A DNA stretch of 64,000 nt from Nigrospora sphaerica. Lineage: Eukaryota; Ascomycota; Sordariomycetes; Amphisphaeriales; Apiosporaceae. The translations under genes were made by a program, and so were the position numbers. Location: positions 37,290-101,289 of the forward strand of contig JAGVVL010000014.1 of NCBI GenBank assembly GCA_018287875.1. The letters run 5' to 3'. The notes beneath the pieces are model-generated. The model searched no databases. It was given only the letters and a program-made list of their open reading frames with translations, and was not told where the DNA came from. Positions 1 through 9,631 of the stretch are shown piece after piece (positions within the stretch are counted from its first letter, which is position 1; the number at the start of each line of letters is the position of its first letter).

Positions 1-204
1 GTGGACAATCTATACCTGAAAGGATCCAGAAAGTCTAAGGAAACTGCGGACTTCTACAACGTTTCTGTAAGCTGTCTATTCCTTAATCTTAATAACCTTT
101 CTCTCTGGCAGCCGGCGACTATTGGAGCCACAGATATAGCTCACGACCTCGATCTACCTTTAGCACCATTAAGACTTAGAACTATTAATAAAGACGCCTG
201 CTAG
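1..204 (+). other. Unassigned 3' end of an open reading frame, cut by the window edge
   Basis: An open frame enters from the left edge and stops with TAG at 202-204. A possible 45-nt intron lies at 67-111, starting GTAAGC and ending in a pyrimidine-rich CTCTGGCAG; it is in phase 0, so the frame stays open whether or not it is removed. The C-terminal residues (ATDIAHDLDLP...) faintly resemble a helix-turn-helix of a Tc1/mariner transposase. That resemblance is weak, and I do not assign a function. The chromovirus LTR starts 25 bp after the stop. Confidence 0.2.
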
Positions 205-228
205 TTCTATATTAAATAACACAGTATC

Positions 229-461
229 TGTAACGGAATGATACGAATCGAACGAGGTGACTATGTGCACGCAATTCCAATGACTGGCTGGCTGTATTGA
301 CTTCAATCTGGCCGTCCCTCCGTTTGCGGGCGCGGCCAGATTCTGCATAAGGGCGCCCCGGATTAACGTGGCGCCGCTCCGCCGTTTCGGCGACCGCCCT
401 GGCGCTTGCTTCCCGCCGGCGCGCCGACGCACCGCCGATCCGCCCGCCCGGCCCCTTTACA
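229..461 (-). repeat. 3' LTR of the chromovirus (233 bp)
   Basis: This direct repeat of 9399-9631 begins TGTAACGGAATG and ends CCCCTTTACA on the plus strand. The two copies read as identical over the full 233 bp by eye. That implies a recent insertion, or gene conversion between the LTRs. Confidence 0.95.
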
Positions 462-932
462 ATGCCCCCCAATTCCTGGGCCCGGTCTCCGGCGCCCGTG
501 GAATTCCTATCGGTGGAGCGGTCTCGGGTGCGCCGCGCCGCGTGGGTCCTTGGCCCGCCACCTTGTGGTCGCCGCCCTTCGTGGGGTTGTCCTATGCGCT
601 CGTTATGTCTGCTGGCCCGCCCGTCGGCGGCCGGTCGTTGCCTGGGCGGCGCTGCCCCGCGCTGCGTGTTTGTCTCCAGTCGCGCTCTCTGTCGCGGCGG
701 CCTCGCCGCCTCGCCGCCTCGCTGCCTCGCTGCCCGTGTTGCTGCCTGGGGCGCCGAGGGCTCGGCTTTGTTTGTAGCTCCGTACTCCATACCAACTCCT
801 GGGTCGGCGCCTGGTTGCAGCTTTCCTTTGTTCCCGTTCCTTGTGGCAGGCGACCTCTCCATTCCCCGTACGTCTCGTGTTTCGTGACGCTCTCTGTTCC
901 TCATCCATTCGTTCTTCGACTGTTCGCCGACA
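462..932 (+). promoter_or_regulatory. Candidate 5' region of the antisense gene, overlapping the polypurine tract
   Basis: This 471-bp GC-rich stretch lies between the 3' LTR and the first plausible ATG of the opposite-strand gene (933, context ACAATG). It is pyrimidine-biased on the plus strand and has no convincing TATA box. On the minus strand its outer edge is the G-run polypurine tract needed for plus-strand DNA synthesis. The promoter role is inferred only from position. Confidence 0.3.
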
Positions 933-3900
933 ATGCTGTACCCGATCTACTCGCGCGAGGACGCGCTTAACCGCATTCGCGAGTGGGAGGTCCTCCCCGC
1001 CTGTCACTCTGTCTTTCGTTTTGGACACTCCGGCGGCCCTTTGTCCCGGAACGCCGACGACGATCTTGTCGTTTCCTTGTGCGTCCCGCATCCTGGTCGG
1101 CGCTCTATCGGGCCTCGCTCGGCTGCCTCGGGCGTTGCTAACCCTCCCCTCTAGCCCCAATGCCTTTTGTTGCAACAGTGTCACGACCGGCGCTGTTGAT
1201 CCCTCTCTGAACTGTGAGGGTGCCGGCAAGTGCGGGATCTGCGCCATTGATCATCGCAAATGTGTCGCCGTTTGTGTTGCCCTTTGCCCGCGACTGTGTT
1301 GCGATGGCTGACGCGTTTAGATTCCCGAGGAATTGGTCGGTGCCGGCCGCGTCCTCACCGCTGGCATCGCCCATCTTCGCGTCCTTCAATACCGCGGTAC
1401 CCACATGGGCCAGGTGGGCAGTTCCAATTGGAACTGGCGATACGTCCAAGCCTATGGGTCGCTCAAGACGGTCTACCACGAGGCGGCGATGGCTTTCCGC
1501 CTATGCTGCAATGAGGAGGACATTGCCGTCTTCCAGGAGCGCAAGGAACAGAAAAAGCGCGAAGCCGCCAACTCCCTCGCCGTTGTTGAGGCGCAGAGCC
1601 AGCGCCGGTTCGTCCAATTACAAACGGACATCCTCGCCGTGAGTTTCCCCTCCTTTCGCCGCCGCGTCGGCGTACTGGTTCTAATCGTGTTCCGGTAGGG
1701 CGCCCATGGCCAACGGGAGCCTGTCAGTGCTGAGGAGTACCAGCGGCGATACACCCTCGCCCTTCCTGTCGGCGATCGCAGTGCCGATAGCCTGTCCCGC
1801 CTTATCGCGCACTGCGAGGAACTTTATCGCCTAACCGTCGACAACTACGACGACAAGCTGTACCGCTGGGCGCCTGGATACCATTTTCTCGCGGGCGAGG
1901 CCACATCGGATATCGATTGGCAGCGTCGGTTCAAACGATCGCAGAAAAAAGGTGCTGCGAGGGTTGATTCGTGGTTTGGTGTCAACCACGCCCGGCGGGA
2001 GAAACATGGTAAGAGCCGCGTTGCTCGAGCAGGTCCCGCCGCCCCTGGTCGCCGTACCCCGGTGAGTCCTCCCCGTCTTCGTTTTGACGCGACCGGTCCT
2101 TAGTTAACACTTCCGGTAGGGTAGCAAGGCGTCTGTCCGCCGATCCCATTCCGACGCACGAGTCGACTCCGCCGGGCCTTCGTCGCCCTTCACGCCAGTC
2201 CCCGCCGCGATGCCTGGCGATGAATCGCCTTCCGACGACGAGGACTCTGACGACGACGCCTCGAGCCTGGGTGCGGACACTGACGACGATGGCGAGTACG
2301 TCCAGTCGCCGTCCGGTCGCAGCTCTCCTTCCGGCTCCAGTGCCCGTCCTGGCCCCTCCGGCCGGGGTGGCTCGGGCGCGCCTGCGCTAGAGGATCGCGA
2401 CCTGCTGTCCTCTGCTGCGTCCCTGTCGGACGCGCCGATGTCCTCTGCGCCGGCCTCTCGGGTCCAGCGCTCCACTCGTGCTGCGACACCCTGGCCCTCC
2501 AGCCCTGCCTCCGGCGTCCGCTCTGCTAGCGGTGCTCCCTCCGCTAGCGGCGCCTCCTCGATGGTGGAGTGGCGGGCCGAGCGGCGGATCCATCTCACGA
2601 TGATCTCCAATACCTGTCCTCTGCCTGAGAAGCCTTGGTCCGCGGAGGAGTATCGCGACTGCGTCGCCGCGCGCTTGGAACTGTGGCATAAGTTCGACCA
2701 GGTCCCCACGACCGTCGCCGAGCCACCTCATTCGTCCGCTCGTGACCAGAAACTCATTGAGTTTCGCGATTTGGTTCCCCCCGCCCTTCCGAGGTTGGAG
2801 GCCACCATAATCCTGTCGCAATGTACGACGTTTACCATACTGCCCGACGCGGTTTCGAGACCTGGCTTCGACGTCTACACCCTTGCCTTCGTCCGGCGGC
2901 TCGCTGCCGTCCCCTCTCGTCGCCGGCGAACGGCCAGCGTACTTACAGCGCCTCTCCGGGCTATGGCAAGGCGAGTACGACCCGTTCGCTTCGCCTAAGC
3001 GGGTAAACTTCAGCATGCCCGGCGACGGCGGTCGCGACGTTTCCTCGCTGGACAGTAGCCGCTCTGGTTCCGATGTCGTGGACGGTCTGGACTCGTGCGG
3101 CCCTTCCTCTCCCTTGAGCGCGGTCGCCGACCCAGATGCGTCCGACGGCGGCAACGCCCTGTCCGTTGGCTCCGACACCGGCGGTGACCGCTCCCCTAGC
3201 CCTGATGGCGATGTTGACATGGTCTCGGGGGCACTGACGCGTCGGCGCAAATGCCGCCACCCGCGCAAGCTCTTGCCCCGACCGGCCCGTCCGTGGACCC
3301 ACACTGGACTGCCGAGCAATGGGCGCTCGCCCGCCGACGGGCCATGAACCGCATCCTCGAGCTGTATCCTGACCCCGCTCCCCTGTCAGCGTTACCGCCT
3401 TCCGGGACGTCCTTTGGGCCCGGCACTTCAGTCTCCACTCGGCGAACCGCGAGATAGACACGGCTATGCGCTGGGATTCCCATCCCGCGCCGCCTAGTGT
3501 TCAGCACACGCGAGACACTGAGAACCTCGACGTGGCCACCATCACGCTCTCGGCGACGGCTGACGTCCTTGGTTGTGCTCCCCGAGCTGGCCATCTCTCT
3601 CTGGCTCGGCTTGCCCAGGCCGGCGGACGATCGCATGTCCTGCGCCGCTTCCCGATCGACGCTACCCGCCCCGATCCCATTGGAGCTGGGTACACACCCC
3701 GGTACGTCTCCGAGATCGTGACTAGCCTTCCGGCGGCGGCTCCTCCCCCTGCCGTTTAAGGACTGGTCCCCGGCCGCAATGGAGGAGTACTACAACAGCG
3801 CCTTCTCGTCACTCGGCTTGCGACGGATCAACGTCCTCGGTGGCATCGCTCCGCCCGCCGTCTCGCCGTCCTCGTCGACCCGAGGTGCCAAACGTCGCCG

Positions 3901-3979
3901 CTCTGCCGCCGACGACGCGGCTCACGGTCCCTCGGCTGGACCCCCTCCTTCGCGACGCCTTCGCCCGTCTCGCCGCTAG
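933..3979 (+). CDS. Opposite-strand, intron-containing accessory gene inside the chromovirus; function unknown
   Basis: The gene starts at ATG 933 and ends at TAG 3977-3979, tail-to-tail with pol (stop at 4159). Four introns restore one continuous frame: 1079-1154 (GTGCGT, branch GCTAAC, CTCTAG), 1270-1320 (GTTTGT, branch GCTGAC, TTTAG), 1639-1698 and 2062-2119 (both GTGAGT with TTCCGGTAG ends). Exons 2 to 5 then follow in phase. The N-terminal part has a Cys cluster, CX5CX2CX6C, in exon 2. Exon 4 is basic and Tyr/Trp-rich. Exon 5 opens with an acidic Ser/Asp-rich region followed by a conserved-looking globular part, and the C-terminus is basic (KRRR). After about 2775 the frame steps at C- or G-runs near 2776-2781, 2920, 3225 and 3380, and again near 3745; most are consistent with one lost base. 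I do not recognise the family. The Cys motif suggests nucleic-acid binding, which is inference. A captured host gene is an alternative origin. Confidence 0.7.
1079..1154 (+). other. Predicted intron 1 of the antisense gene
   Basis: A 76-nt intron runs from GTGCGT to CTCTAG with GTTGCTAAC as branch site. It is in phase 2, and splicing joins TT+C to give Phe and opens the Cys-rich frame of exon 2. Without splicing, the exon 1 frame stops at 1152-1154, on the acceptor itself. Confidence 0.6.
1270..1320 (+). other. Predicted intron 2 of the antisense gene
   Basis: A 51-nt intron runs from GTTTGT to GCGTTTAG with branch site GGCTGACG. It is in phase 0. The TGA at 1309-1311 and the TAG at 1318-1320 both fall inside it. 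The GTTTGT donor is less common than GTRAGT but is used in fungi. Confidence 0.5.
1639..1698 (+). other. Predicted intron 3 of the antisense gene
   Basis: A 60-nt phase-0 intron has donor GTGAGT, branch TTCTAATC and acceptor TTCCGGTAG. The upstream frame terminates at 1696-1698, exactly on the acceptor. The downstream exon, 1699-2061, is open for 121 codons. Confidence 0.7.
2062..2119 (+). other. Predicted intron 4 of the antisense gene
   Basis: A 58-nt phase-0 intron has donor GTGAGT, branch GTTAAC and acceptor TTCCGGTAG. The last nine bases match those of intron 3. Splicing joins a Pro codon to Gly-Ser-Lys and continues into the long acidic exon. Confidence 0.7.
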
Positions 3980-4158
3980 GTCGCCCTGACGCGTCACCTA
4001 GTTTGCCGTCCCCTCATCCGCTGCGTCCTGCGCTTTGGCGGATCCTCGTCGCCCGTACGCCGCCTAGCGGACCTCCTGCGTCCTACTCTGCATGCCGCGT
4101 GCGACCTTCCACAGCAATTGCATGGCTTAGCTCCGTGTACTTCTAGGCCCTGGCCTCG

Positions 4159-5741
4159 TTAATTGATCTGCTGCGCTTCGCGCCCCGCCACTCCGTGATT
4201 TCCTGTGCTCGGAGGGCGATCGTCGTCCCATTTACGGTGGGACCGCCGCTTACGATAGCGTGCCACGATCTTCGGCGCGTTCTCCAGGTTCGCCTCTGGC
4301 TCCCAGGTGTTATATTCCACCGGCCAGCCCATCCATTTCACGAGGTACTCCGCCCCTCGGGCGGTCGTCCTGTGTCGGAGGATATCCTCGACCTCCCACT
4401 CCTCTTGGTCCTCCACCAGTCCTGGGAGTGCCTCATGGTCCCCGGAGGCCTTGCCAGTCCATGGCTCCAACGATGACACTGGGAACACGTCGTGTATCCG
4501 TTCGTACTGCGAGGGCAGGGCGACCCTGTAGGCCACCTTACCAATCCTCTCCGTGACCTTTACCCGAATGTACGTCGGGGCGAGCTTCGCACCGCACTTA
4601 AATCGGAACCGCTTCGTCGAGAGGCCTACCCACTGACCTGGTTGGAACTCTTGGTCCTGGTGCCTTCGGTCGTAGCCCTTTTGTTGGGCTTTCACTGCGA
4701 CGTCCCAGTGTTCTCTCATACGCGCGCGGACCTCTCGGCTCTTCTGTAGCCGTTCTAACACGCCCGCGCTCCGAAAGCGTTCTGCTTGGGGGCGAACTCC
4801 GTCATCCTCGGGTGAAATCCATACAGCGCCTCAAACGGTGACACCCCGATGGAGTCGTGGCGGCGGTTATTATAGGCGAACTCGGCTTCGTGTAGCCCGG
4901 ATGCCCATGTCGCCTCGTCGCAACACGTGCGTAACCACTTCTCTAGTGTTTGGTGCGTTCTCTCTGTCTGCCCGTCCGTTTGGGGATGGTACGCCGTGCT
5001 CAGCCGGCGTTTCGTTGCCCTTGCCTCGCACCACTCTTGCCAGAACCGGCTCGTGAGTAGGGAGTCCCTATCGCTCACAATCCCGAGGGGCGTCCCGTAC
5101 CGGCATTCCACTTCCTTATACAGGATATGGGCTAACTCTGCCGCAGTTAGGGTTTTCCTCGTGGGTAGGAACAGTGCCATCTTCGTGAATCGGTCCACGA
5201 TGACTAACACGGCGTCGCAGGCGTCGCCCTCGGGTCGGCAGCTGATCGGCAGCCCAGTGATGAAGTCCATGCTAATCTCTTGCCAGGGTCCCTCGGGTAG
5301 CGGTAGGGATTGGAGTAGGCCGTACGGTTTGTGCCTTGGTCTCCTTGCTCCCTGGCACTCCTGGCATGACTCTGCGTACTGTCGCACCTCCTCGGCGATC
5401 GCGGGCCAGTGGAACTTCCTCGTGAGCAGCTCTAAGGTCTTATTCGCGCCTAGGTGTCCCGCCCTGGGGTCATCGTGGTGTTGGTGGAGTAGTTGGGCCC
5501 TTAACGCTCCCTCATTAGGGATGACTAGCCTTCCTTTAAATCGGAGGGCTCCTTCCTCGTCTAGGTGGTACCCCGCAGCTTGGCCTTGCCGCGCCTTCTC
5601 CATTCGTTCCGCGATGTCCCGGTCCTGGGGTTGTAGCCCCCGAATGAGCTGGTAGAACGCCTCAGTGGGCTTATCCGCCCAAGTGGTCTCGTTTCTTGCC
5701 ACGCTTCGAGCCACTGCTCTCGGGAGCACCTGTCCCCCCAC
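4159..5741 (-). CDS. Chromovirus pol 3' part: integrase with C-terminal chromodomain
   Basis: The first segment (5741-4755) holds the HHCC zinc-binding domain (H-X3-H ... CQEC) and an integrase core with the catalytic triad in the contexts SMDFITGLP, IVSDRDS and QTDGQTERTHQ. One base is lost near 4765. The frame then resumes at 4761-4159 with the integrase C-terminal fold and a chromodomain (WEVEDILRHR ... VKWMGWP ... NTWEPEANL). Chromodomains of this class guide integration to modified histones; that is family knowledge. The aromatic positions W, W and W are kept, so the module looks functional apart from the indel. Integrase inserts the cDNA in the nucleus. Confidence 0.9.
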
Positions 5742-5993
5742 CGGCCTCGTCGATCACTGCTCGGCGCCTCGTCGTGGGTGGCCCTCCTGGCCTTGTGCCC
5801 GGGTTACCGGGGCAAGGACCGCGTCCCCCCTGGCCACCCGCCGACCTTTTGTCTGTGTGCGTCACCATCGCCCGCACCGCCCCCACGTACGTCGCGGTCC
5901 CGACGTTTCTCGTGGTGCTGATCCTTGCCACCTGGTGTCGGACCTCGGCCGGCAGCTGGTCGACGAGTGCCAGTTTCATTGCTAGTGACGGAA

Positions 5994-8420
5994 TCACGTC
6001 GTGGTAGCTGATCTCCCCAGCCATGTAGTCTGGTCGCCGCGATAGCGGATCCGCCGGGTTCGTGGCCCCTTCCGATATTCCATATCGAAGTCAAAATGCG
6101 AGAGCCTGTACACCCATCTTGCGAGGCGGCCTCGTAAGTCTCTCGCCGGTGCTTCCACGACCCCTTTCAGTGCCTGGTGGTCGGTCCAGACCGTGAACTT
6201 GGCGCTCAGCCCCTCAAGGTAGTGTCTCCAATGCTCGAGTGATTCGACAATCGCTAGCAGTTCCTTTTGGCCCGTGGCCCAGTTCAGCTCGGGCGCCGTG
6301 AGTTTCCGCGACCAGTAGGCGACTGGCCTCCACTCGCCACCTCCTTGTTTCTGTGATAGGATGCCTGAGACTGCCCTATCACTCGCGTCTGTCTCGACCC
6401 TGCTAGTTTTCTCCGGGTCCCAGTGTCGGAGCACCGTCGCCGAAGTGAACGCGTGCTTTAGCTCTTCGAACGCCTTCTGTGCGTCCAGGGGCCACTGGAA
6501 CGGGCCCTTCTTCCGGCCGGCCTCCATGCCTTTCAGTAGCGCCGTAATCGGTGCCGTGATATGCGAGTACTTCGCAATGAACTTCCTATAGAAGTTGGTG
6601 AACCCTAGGAACACTTGGATGTCCCGGTACGACTCAGGAGGCTGCCATTCCTGCACGGCTATCACTCGTTTCGGGTCCATCTTTAAGCCTACTCGGCCGA
6701 CCACGAATCCTAGGAACTCGATTTCCTCTTTAAAGAATTCGCACTTCGAGATCTTCGCAAATAGCTCGTGCTCCTTCAGCCGTTCGCACACCATTCGGAG
6801 ATGCGTCGCGTGTTCCTTCGCGTCCTGCGAGTAGATGACGATGTCGTCGAGGTAAACCACGCAAATGGTGTCAATGAGCCCTGCTAATGCCTTCTGCATA
6901 TAGGCCTGAAACGTGGCGGGCGCGTTCGTGAGCCCCATGGCCATCACGTTATACTCGAAGTGGCCGTACTTCGTTCGGAACGCGGTCTTCCAGCGGTCGC
7001 CCTCTGCGATTGCGAGGCGAAAATAGGCGTCTCGTAAATCCATCTTCGAGAACACCTTCGCCGACCCCAGCTGATCCATCAGCTCGCTAATTAGCGGAAG
7101 CGGATATCGGTTCTTTACCGTGACCTTATTTAGGCCCCGGTAATCGACGCATAGTCGTAGACTGCCGTCCTTTTTTGGCACGAATAGCACGGGTGCCCCC
7201 GCCGGGCTCGTGGAGTGCCTAATGCGACCGGTTTCCAACGCCTTCGCGAGGTACTCCTCGAGCTCCTTTCGTTGCGGTTCTGAGAGGGGATAGATAGGTC
7301 CGTGTGGAGGCTGTGCGCCGGGGATGAGGTCGATCGTGTGCGGTGTCTCTCCTAAAATAGGCGGCTCCGCGGCTGCGGACTCACTAAACACGACCTCGTA
7401 CTCCTTTAAACAGGCTGGTAGCGCGACGGTCCCTATGGGCGGTTCGTCGTCAAGCCCCGGTATCGCCGACGCGTCACCTAACTCTAGCCTCGCTAGCTGG
7501 GCGATTAGCACCGGTTCGCCTTCGGTCGCTTCGCGGGCGAACTCCTCTGGCCCCACGAACTGCATCACTCTAAACGTGAACGTGTCTGGCTTTCGTGTGT
7601 CTAAGGTAATTCCCTCCCGCCCCATGCCCGGGCGGGACAGTAGCACCTGGGCCGCGTGCTTATCTCGGCGCACGACGAAGAACACCTGCGTGAACCTCCG
7701 TACCTGCCCTTGCACGTCTTGCATCTCTATCGCCGCTTCCACGGCGCCATAGCACCGTAGCGGCTGCCCGTCGACCCCTAAAAGTCGCGGCAGAGTTATG
7801 GGGACTTTCGTAACCCAACCCCTCGTGACGGCTCGATCCGCCGTCCGCTTTGCGATCACGTTGACCTCGGCCCCCGAATCCAGGTCGATCCGAATCGGCT
7901 TCTTCGCTCGGCCGAGTTCGTCGCATAACTGGCCCGTGGTGCGCATGGCCGCGCCTAGCACCCCTGTCGCGCGGTGTGTGTCCGCTGAGTCGTCTTGCGC
8001 TCCGTCCGGCTCAGCTACACATTTCCCGCCTCGCTCGCGCTCCAGTCGGAGTCGGATCGGTACTGGGGCGTCTCTTGCTTCACCTCTGCCGCCTGGATCC
8101 GCGCGCCGGCCGCTCGTGTAGCGCCGGTGTGCGCCGCCGGGGATTGCCTGCCCGGCGGCTTGGCCGTACAATCCCGCTGGATATGGCCCCCTCGCCGCAT
8201 TTATAGCAACGGACGTACTTCGGGCGGGGTCTCCTCTCGGTGGCGCCTGGGCCGAACCCCCTCGACGAACCTTCGACGCTGGTTGCACCACCGCCTGGTT
8301 CACATACCCCTGTCGGGTCCCGCTAAACTCGTGCTCGGCCCGGGGTCGCTTCCTTCCTCCCGGAGTCCCGTCGCGTGTCCCTTCGCGATCCCTTCGCTGA
8401 TAAGGGAGAGGATCTGCCAT
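5994..8420 (-). CDS. Chromovirus pol 5' part: aspartic protease, reverse transcriptase, RNase H
   Basis: This is an 808-codon open frame. The first about 120 residues overlap gag in another frame and may not be translated in this frame. A retropepsin motif, DSGAEVNV, lies at about 7854-7886. Reverse transcriptase follows, with SPAGAPVLFVPKKDGSLR, the catalytic YLDDIVIY (6833-6856) and the thumb region. RNase H (VETDASD ... WTDHQAL) ends the segment. The frame then breaks at a G4 run near 6066: one added G would continue into the DPLSRRPDYMAGE linker. All key catalytic residues are present. Confidence 0.93.
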   Translation of the reverse strand: MADPLPYQRRDREGTRDGTPGGRKRPRAEHEFSGTRQGYVNQAVVQPASKVRRGGSAQAPPRGDPARSTSVAINAARGPYPAGLYGQAAGQAIPGGAHRRYTSGRRADPGGRGEARDAPVPIRLRLERERGGKCVAEPDGAQDDSADTHRATGVLGAAMRTTGQLCDELGRAKKPIRIDLDSGAEVNVIAKRTADRAVTRGWVTKVPITLPRLLGVDGQPLRCYGAVEAAIEMQDVQGQVRRFTQVFFVVRRDKHAAQVLLSRPGMGREGITLDTRKPDTFTFRVMQFVGPEEFAREATEGEPVLIAQLARLELGDASAIPGLDDEPPIGTVALPACLKEYEVVFSESAAAEPPILGETPHTIDLIPGAQPPHGPIYPLSEPQRKELEEYLAKALETGRIRHSTSPAGAPVLFVPKKDGSLRLCVDYRGLNKVTVKNRYPLPLISELMDQLGSAKVFSKMDLRDAYFRLAIAEGDRWKTAFRTKYGHFEYNVMAMGLTNAPATFQAYMQKALAGLIDTICVVYLDDIVIYSQDAKEHATHLRMVCERLKEHELFAKISKCEFFKEEIEFLGFVVGRVGLKMDPKRVIAVQEWQPPESYRDIQVFLGFTNFYRKFIAKYSHITAPITALLKGMEAGRKKGPFQWPLDAQKAFEELKHAFTSATVLRHWDPEKTSRVETDASDRAVSGILSQKQGGGEWRPVAYWSRKLTAPELNWATGQKELLAIVESLEHWRHYLEGLSAKFTVWTDHQALKGVVEAPARDLRGRLARWVYRLSHFDFDMEYRKGPRTRRIRYRGDQTTWLGRSATTT

Positions 8421-9365
8421 CGACGCTCCGCCTCGTGGGCGACCGCTTGGGCGTCGGTGATAGCAACGTTATCCCGAATGATGTCCATCCGTAGCCACGG
8501 TCGCAGCTTGAGTAGGAACTCGTGTGCGATGAGGGGCTGGCCTGCGATGCTCTCTCGAACCCGTCGCTGCCACGCGGACCACTCGTTATAGAACTGTGTC
8601 GGCGATTGGTCGGCCGTTTGCCGGATCCGTTGTAGCGCCGCCATTGACCTCTGCATATTCTGAGCCGGGTCGATGTGTTCCCGTCGAATGAACTTTAAGA
8701 AGTCTGCCCACTTGGCCTGCTCGCTGTATTTCCCTTGCGGGTATAGATCTTCGGCGTGGGTGCGCCACTCGCTTTGCAAGGCGTAGTCCACGTTGGTGAG
8801 GGCCCATTCGATATAGCGAGCATCCGTCTGGTCGGGTCGGCTCTCGTTTTGTTGTTCCACCGCCACGATCCAGCTTCGGATCTCCACGTGGGTCGAGGCC
8901 TCCTCTAGCTTCTTGCATGCGTAAGTCGGTGGCTTCTCGTACGTGCGCGGTTCTCCGCTCGTGCTCCGACTGGGCGGCGTTAGTCCTTGACCCCGTTGGC
9001 GGTCGGCTCGGTCCGCCGTCATCATCTCGATCATCTTCTGCTGTGTCTTCAGCAGCGCGCGGAGAAGGTCGTTCTCCCGCGTGGCGACCCGGAACAGATC
9101 GGACTCCGAGGGGTTGACATGTCGGGTCCCGGCGTTGGGCTTGGATCCGTTTCGCCGGATGGTCGCGGTTCGTCCGCGCCCGTGGGCCCTTCGTCCATTG
9201 GGAACGGGCGCCCTCCACCGTGCCCGCTCCGGTAGTCAGGGCGCCGGGGATCGCCGCGTTGCTCGGCGCGGCTGGCTCGTTGGCTCCTAACCCTAAGTTG
9301 GGGTGAGAGCTTGCTTGACCGGGCGTCGAGCTGTCGGGGCGCGATCGGGTAGCGGGTGCCATAGC
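8015..9365 (-). CDS. Chromovirus gag (capsid and nucleocapsid), broken by a stop and frame steps
   Basis: An N-terminal segment begins at the ATG near 9363-9365 (MAPATRSRPDSS). The main capsid-like part is 9034-8300, about 244 residues, with a Gag-type alpha-helical region (YIEWALTNVDYAL ... WADFLKFI ... FYNEWSAWQ). A TGA at 8300-8302 interrupts the same frame. Downstream the frame encodes a CCHC zinc knuckle, CYKCGEGGHIQRDC, at about 8170-8212, and ends at 8015. Gag forms the cytoplasmic particle and binds RNA. The N-terminal portion switches frame near 9100-9250. Whether the stop is real or an error is unclear. Confidence 0.8.
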
Positions 9366-9398
9366 CGGCTCGTTCTCGTGGTGTAGAGATTGAAGAAT

Positions 9399-9631
9399 TG
9401 TAACGGAATGATACGAATCGAACGAGGTGACTATGTGCACGCAATTCCAATGACTGGCTGGCTGTATTGACTTCAATCTGGCCGTCCCTCCGTTTGCGGG
9501 CGCGGCCAGATTCTGCATAAGGGCGCCCCGGATTAACGTGGCGCCGCTCCGCCGTTTCGGCGACCGCCCTGGCGCTTGCTTCCCGCCGGCGCGCCGACGC
9601 ACCGCCGATCCGCCCGCCCGGCCCCTTTACA
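9399..9631 (-). repeat. 5' LTR of the chromovirus (233 bp)
   Basis: This is the same sequence as 229-461. It lies upstream of gag on the minus strand and would hold the promoter. The bases just inside it do not start with the TGG expected for a tRNA-primed binding site, so the primer is unresolved; a self-priming mechanism as in Tf1-like elements is possible. Confidence 0.95.

Larger units (their letters stand above)
229..9631 (-). mobile_element. LTR retrotransposon, Ty3/gypsy chromovirus with an opposite-strand extra gene
   Basis: A 9403-bp element is bounded by 233-bp direct repeats that begin TG and end CA. The order on the minus strand is 5' LTR, gag with zinc knuckle, protease, reverse transcriptase, RNase H, H2C2-DDE integrase, chromodomain, then a 3.7-kb extra segment and the 3' LTR. 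The extra segment holds a spliced gene on the plus strand (see 933-3979). The polypurine tract lies just inside the 3' LTR at about 462-475 (a G-run on the minus strand). The element is GC-rich and shows no RIP-type nonsense pattern, unlike most other repeats here. Its flanking 5-mers differ (GTATC on the left, GCTCG on the right), so there is no target-site duplication. The coding frames are broken by a few indels. Confidence 0.93.

Noticed and set aside
462..4150. Env-like or other sense-strand extra ORF in the first chromovirus
   Set aside because: Minus-strand frames there are Arg/Gly-rich shadows with no membrane segments, while the plus-strand frames show phased introns and coherent protein composition.
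6040..6080. Programmed frameshift between RNase H and integrase of the first chromovirus
   Set aside because: It sits in the middle of pol, not between gag and pol. It is a simple G4 run and similar single-base losses occur in unrelated genes.
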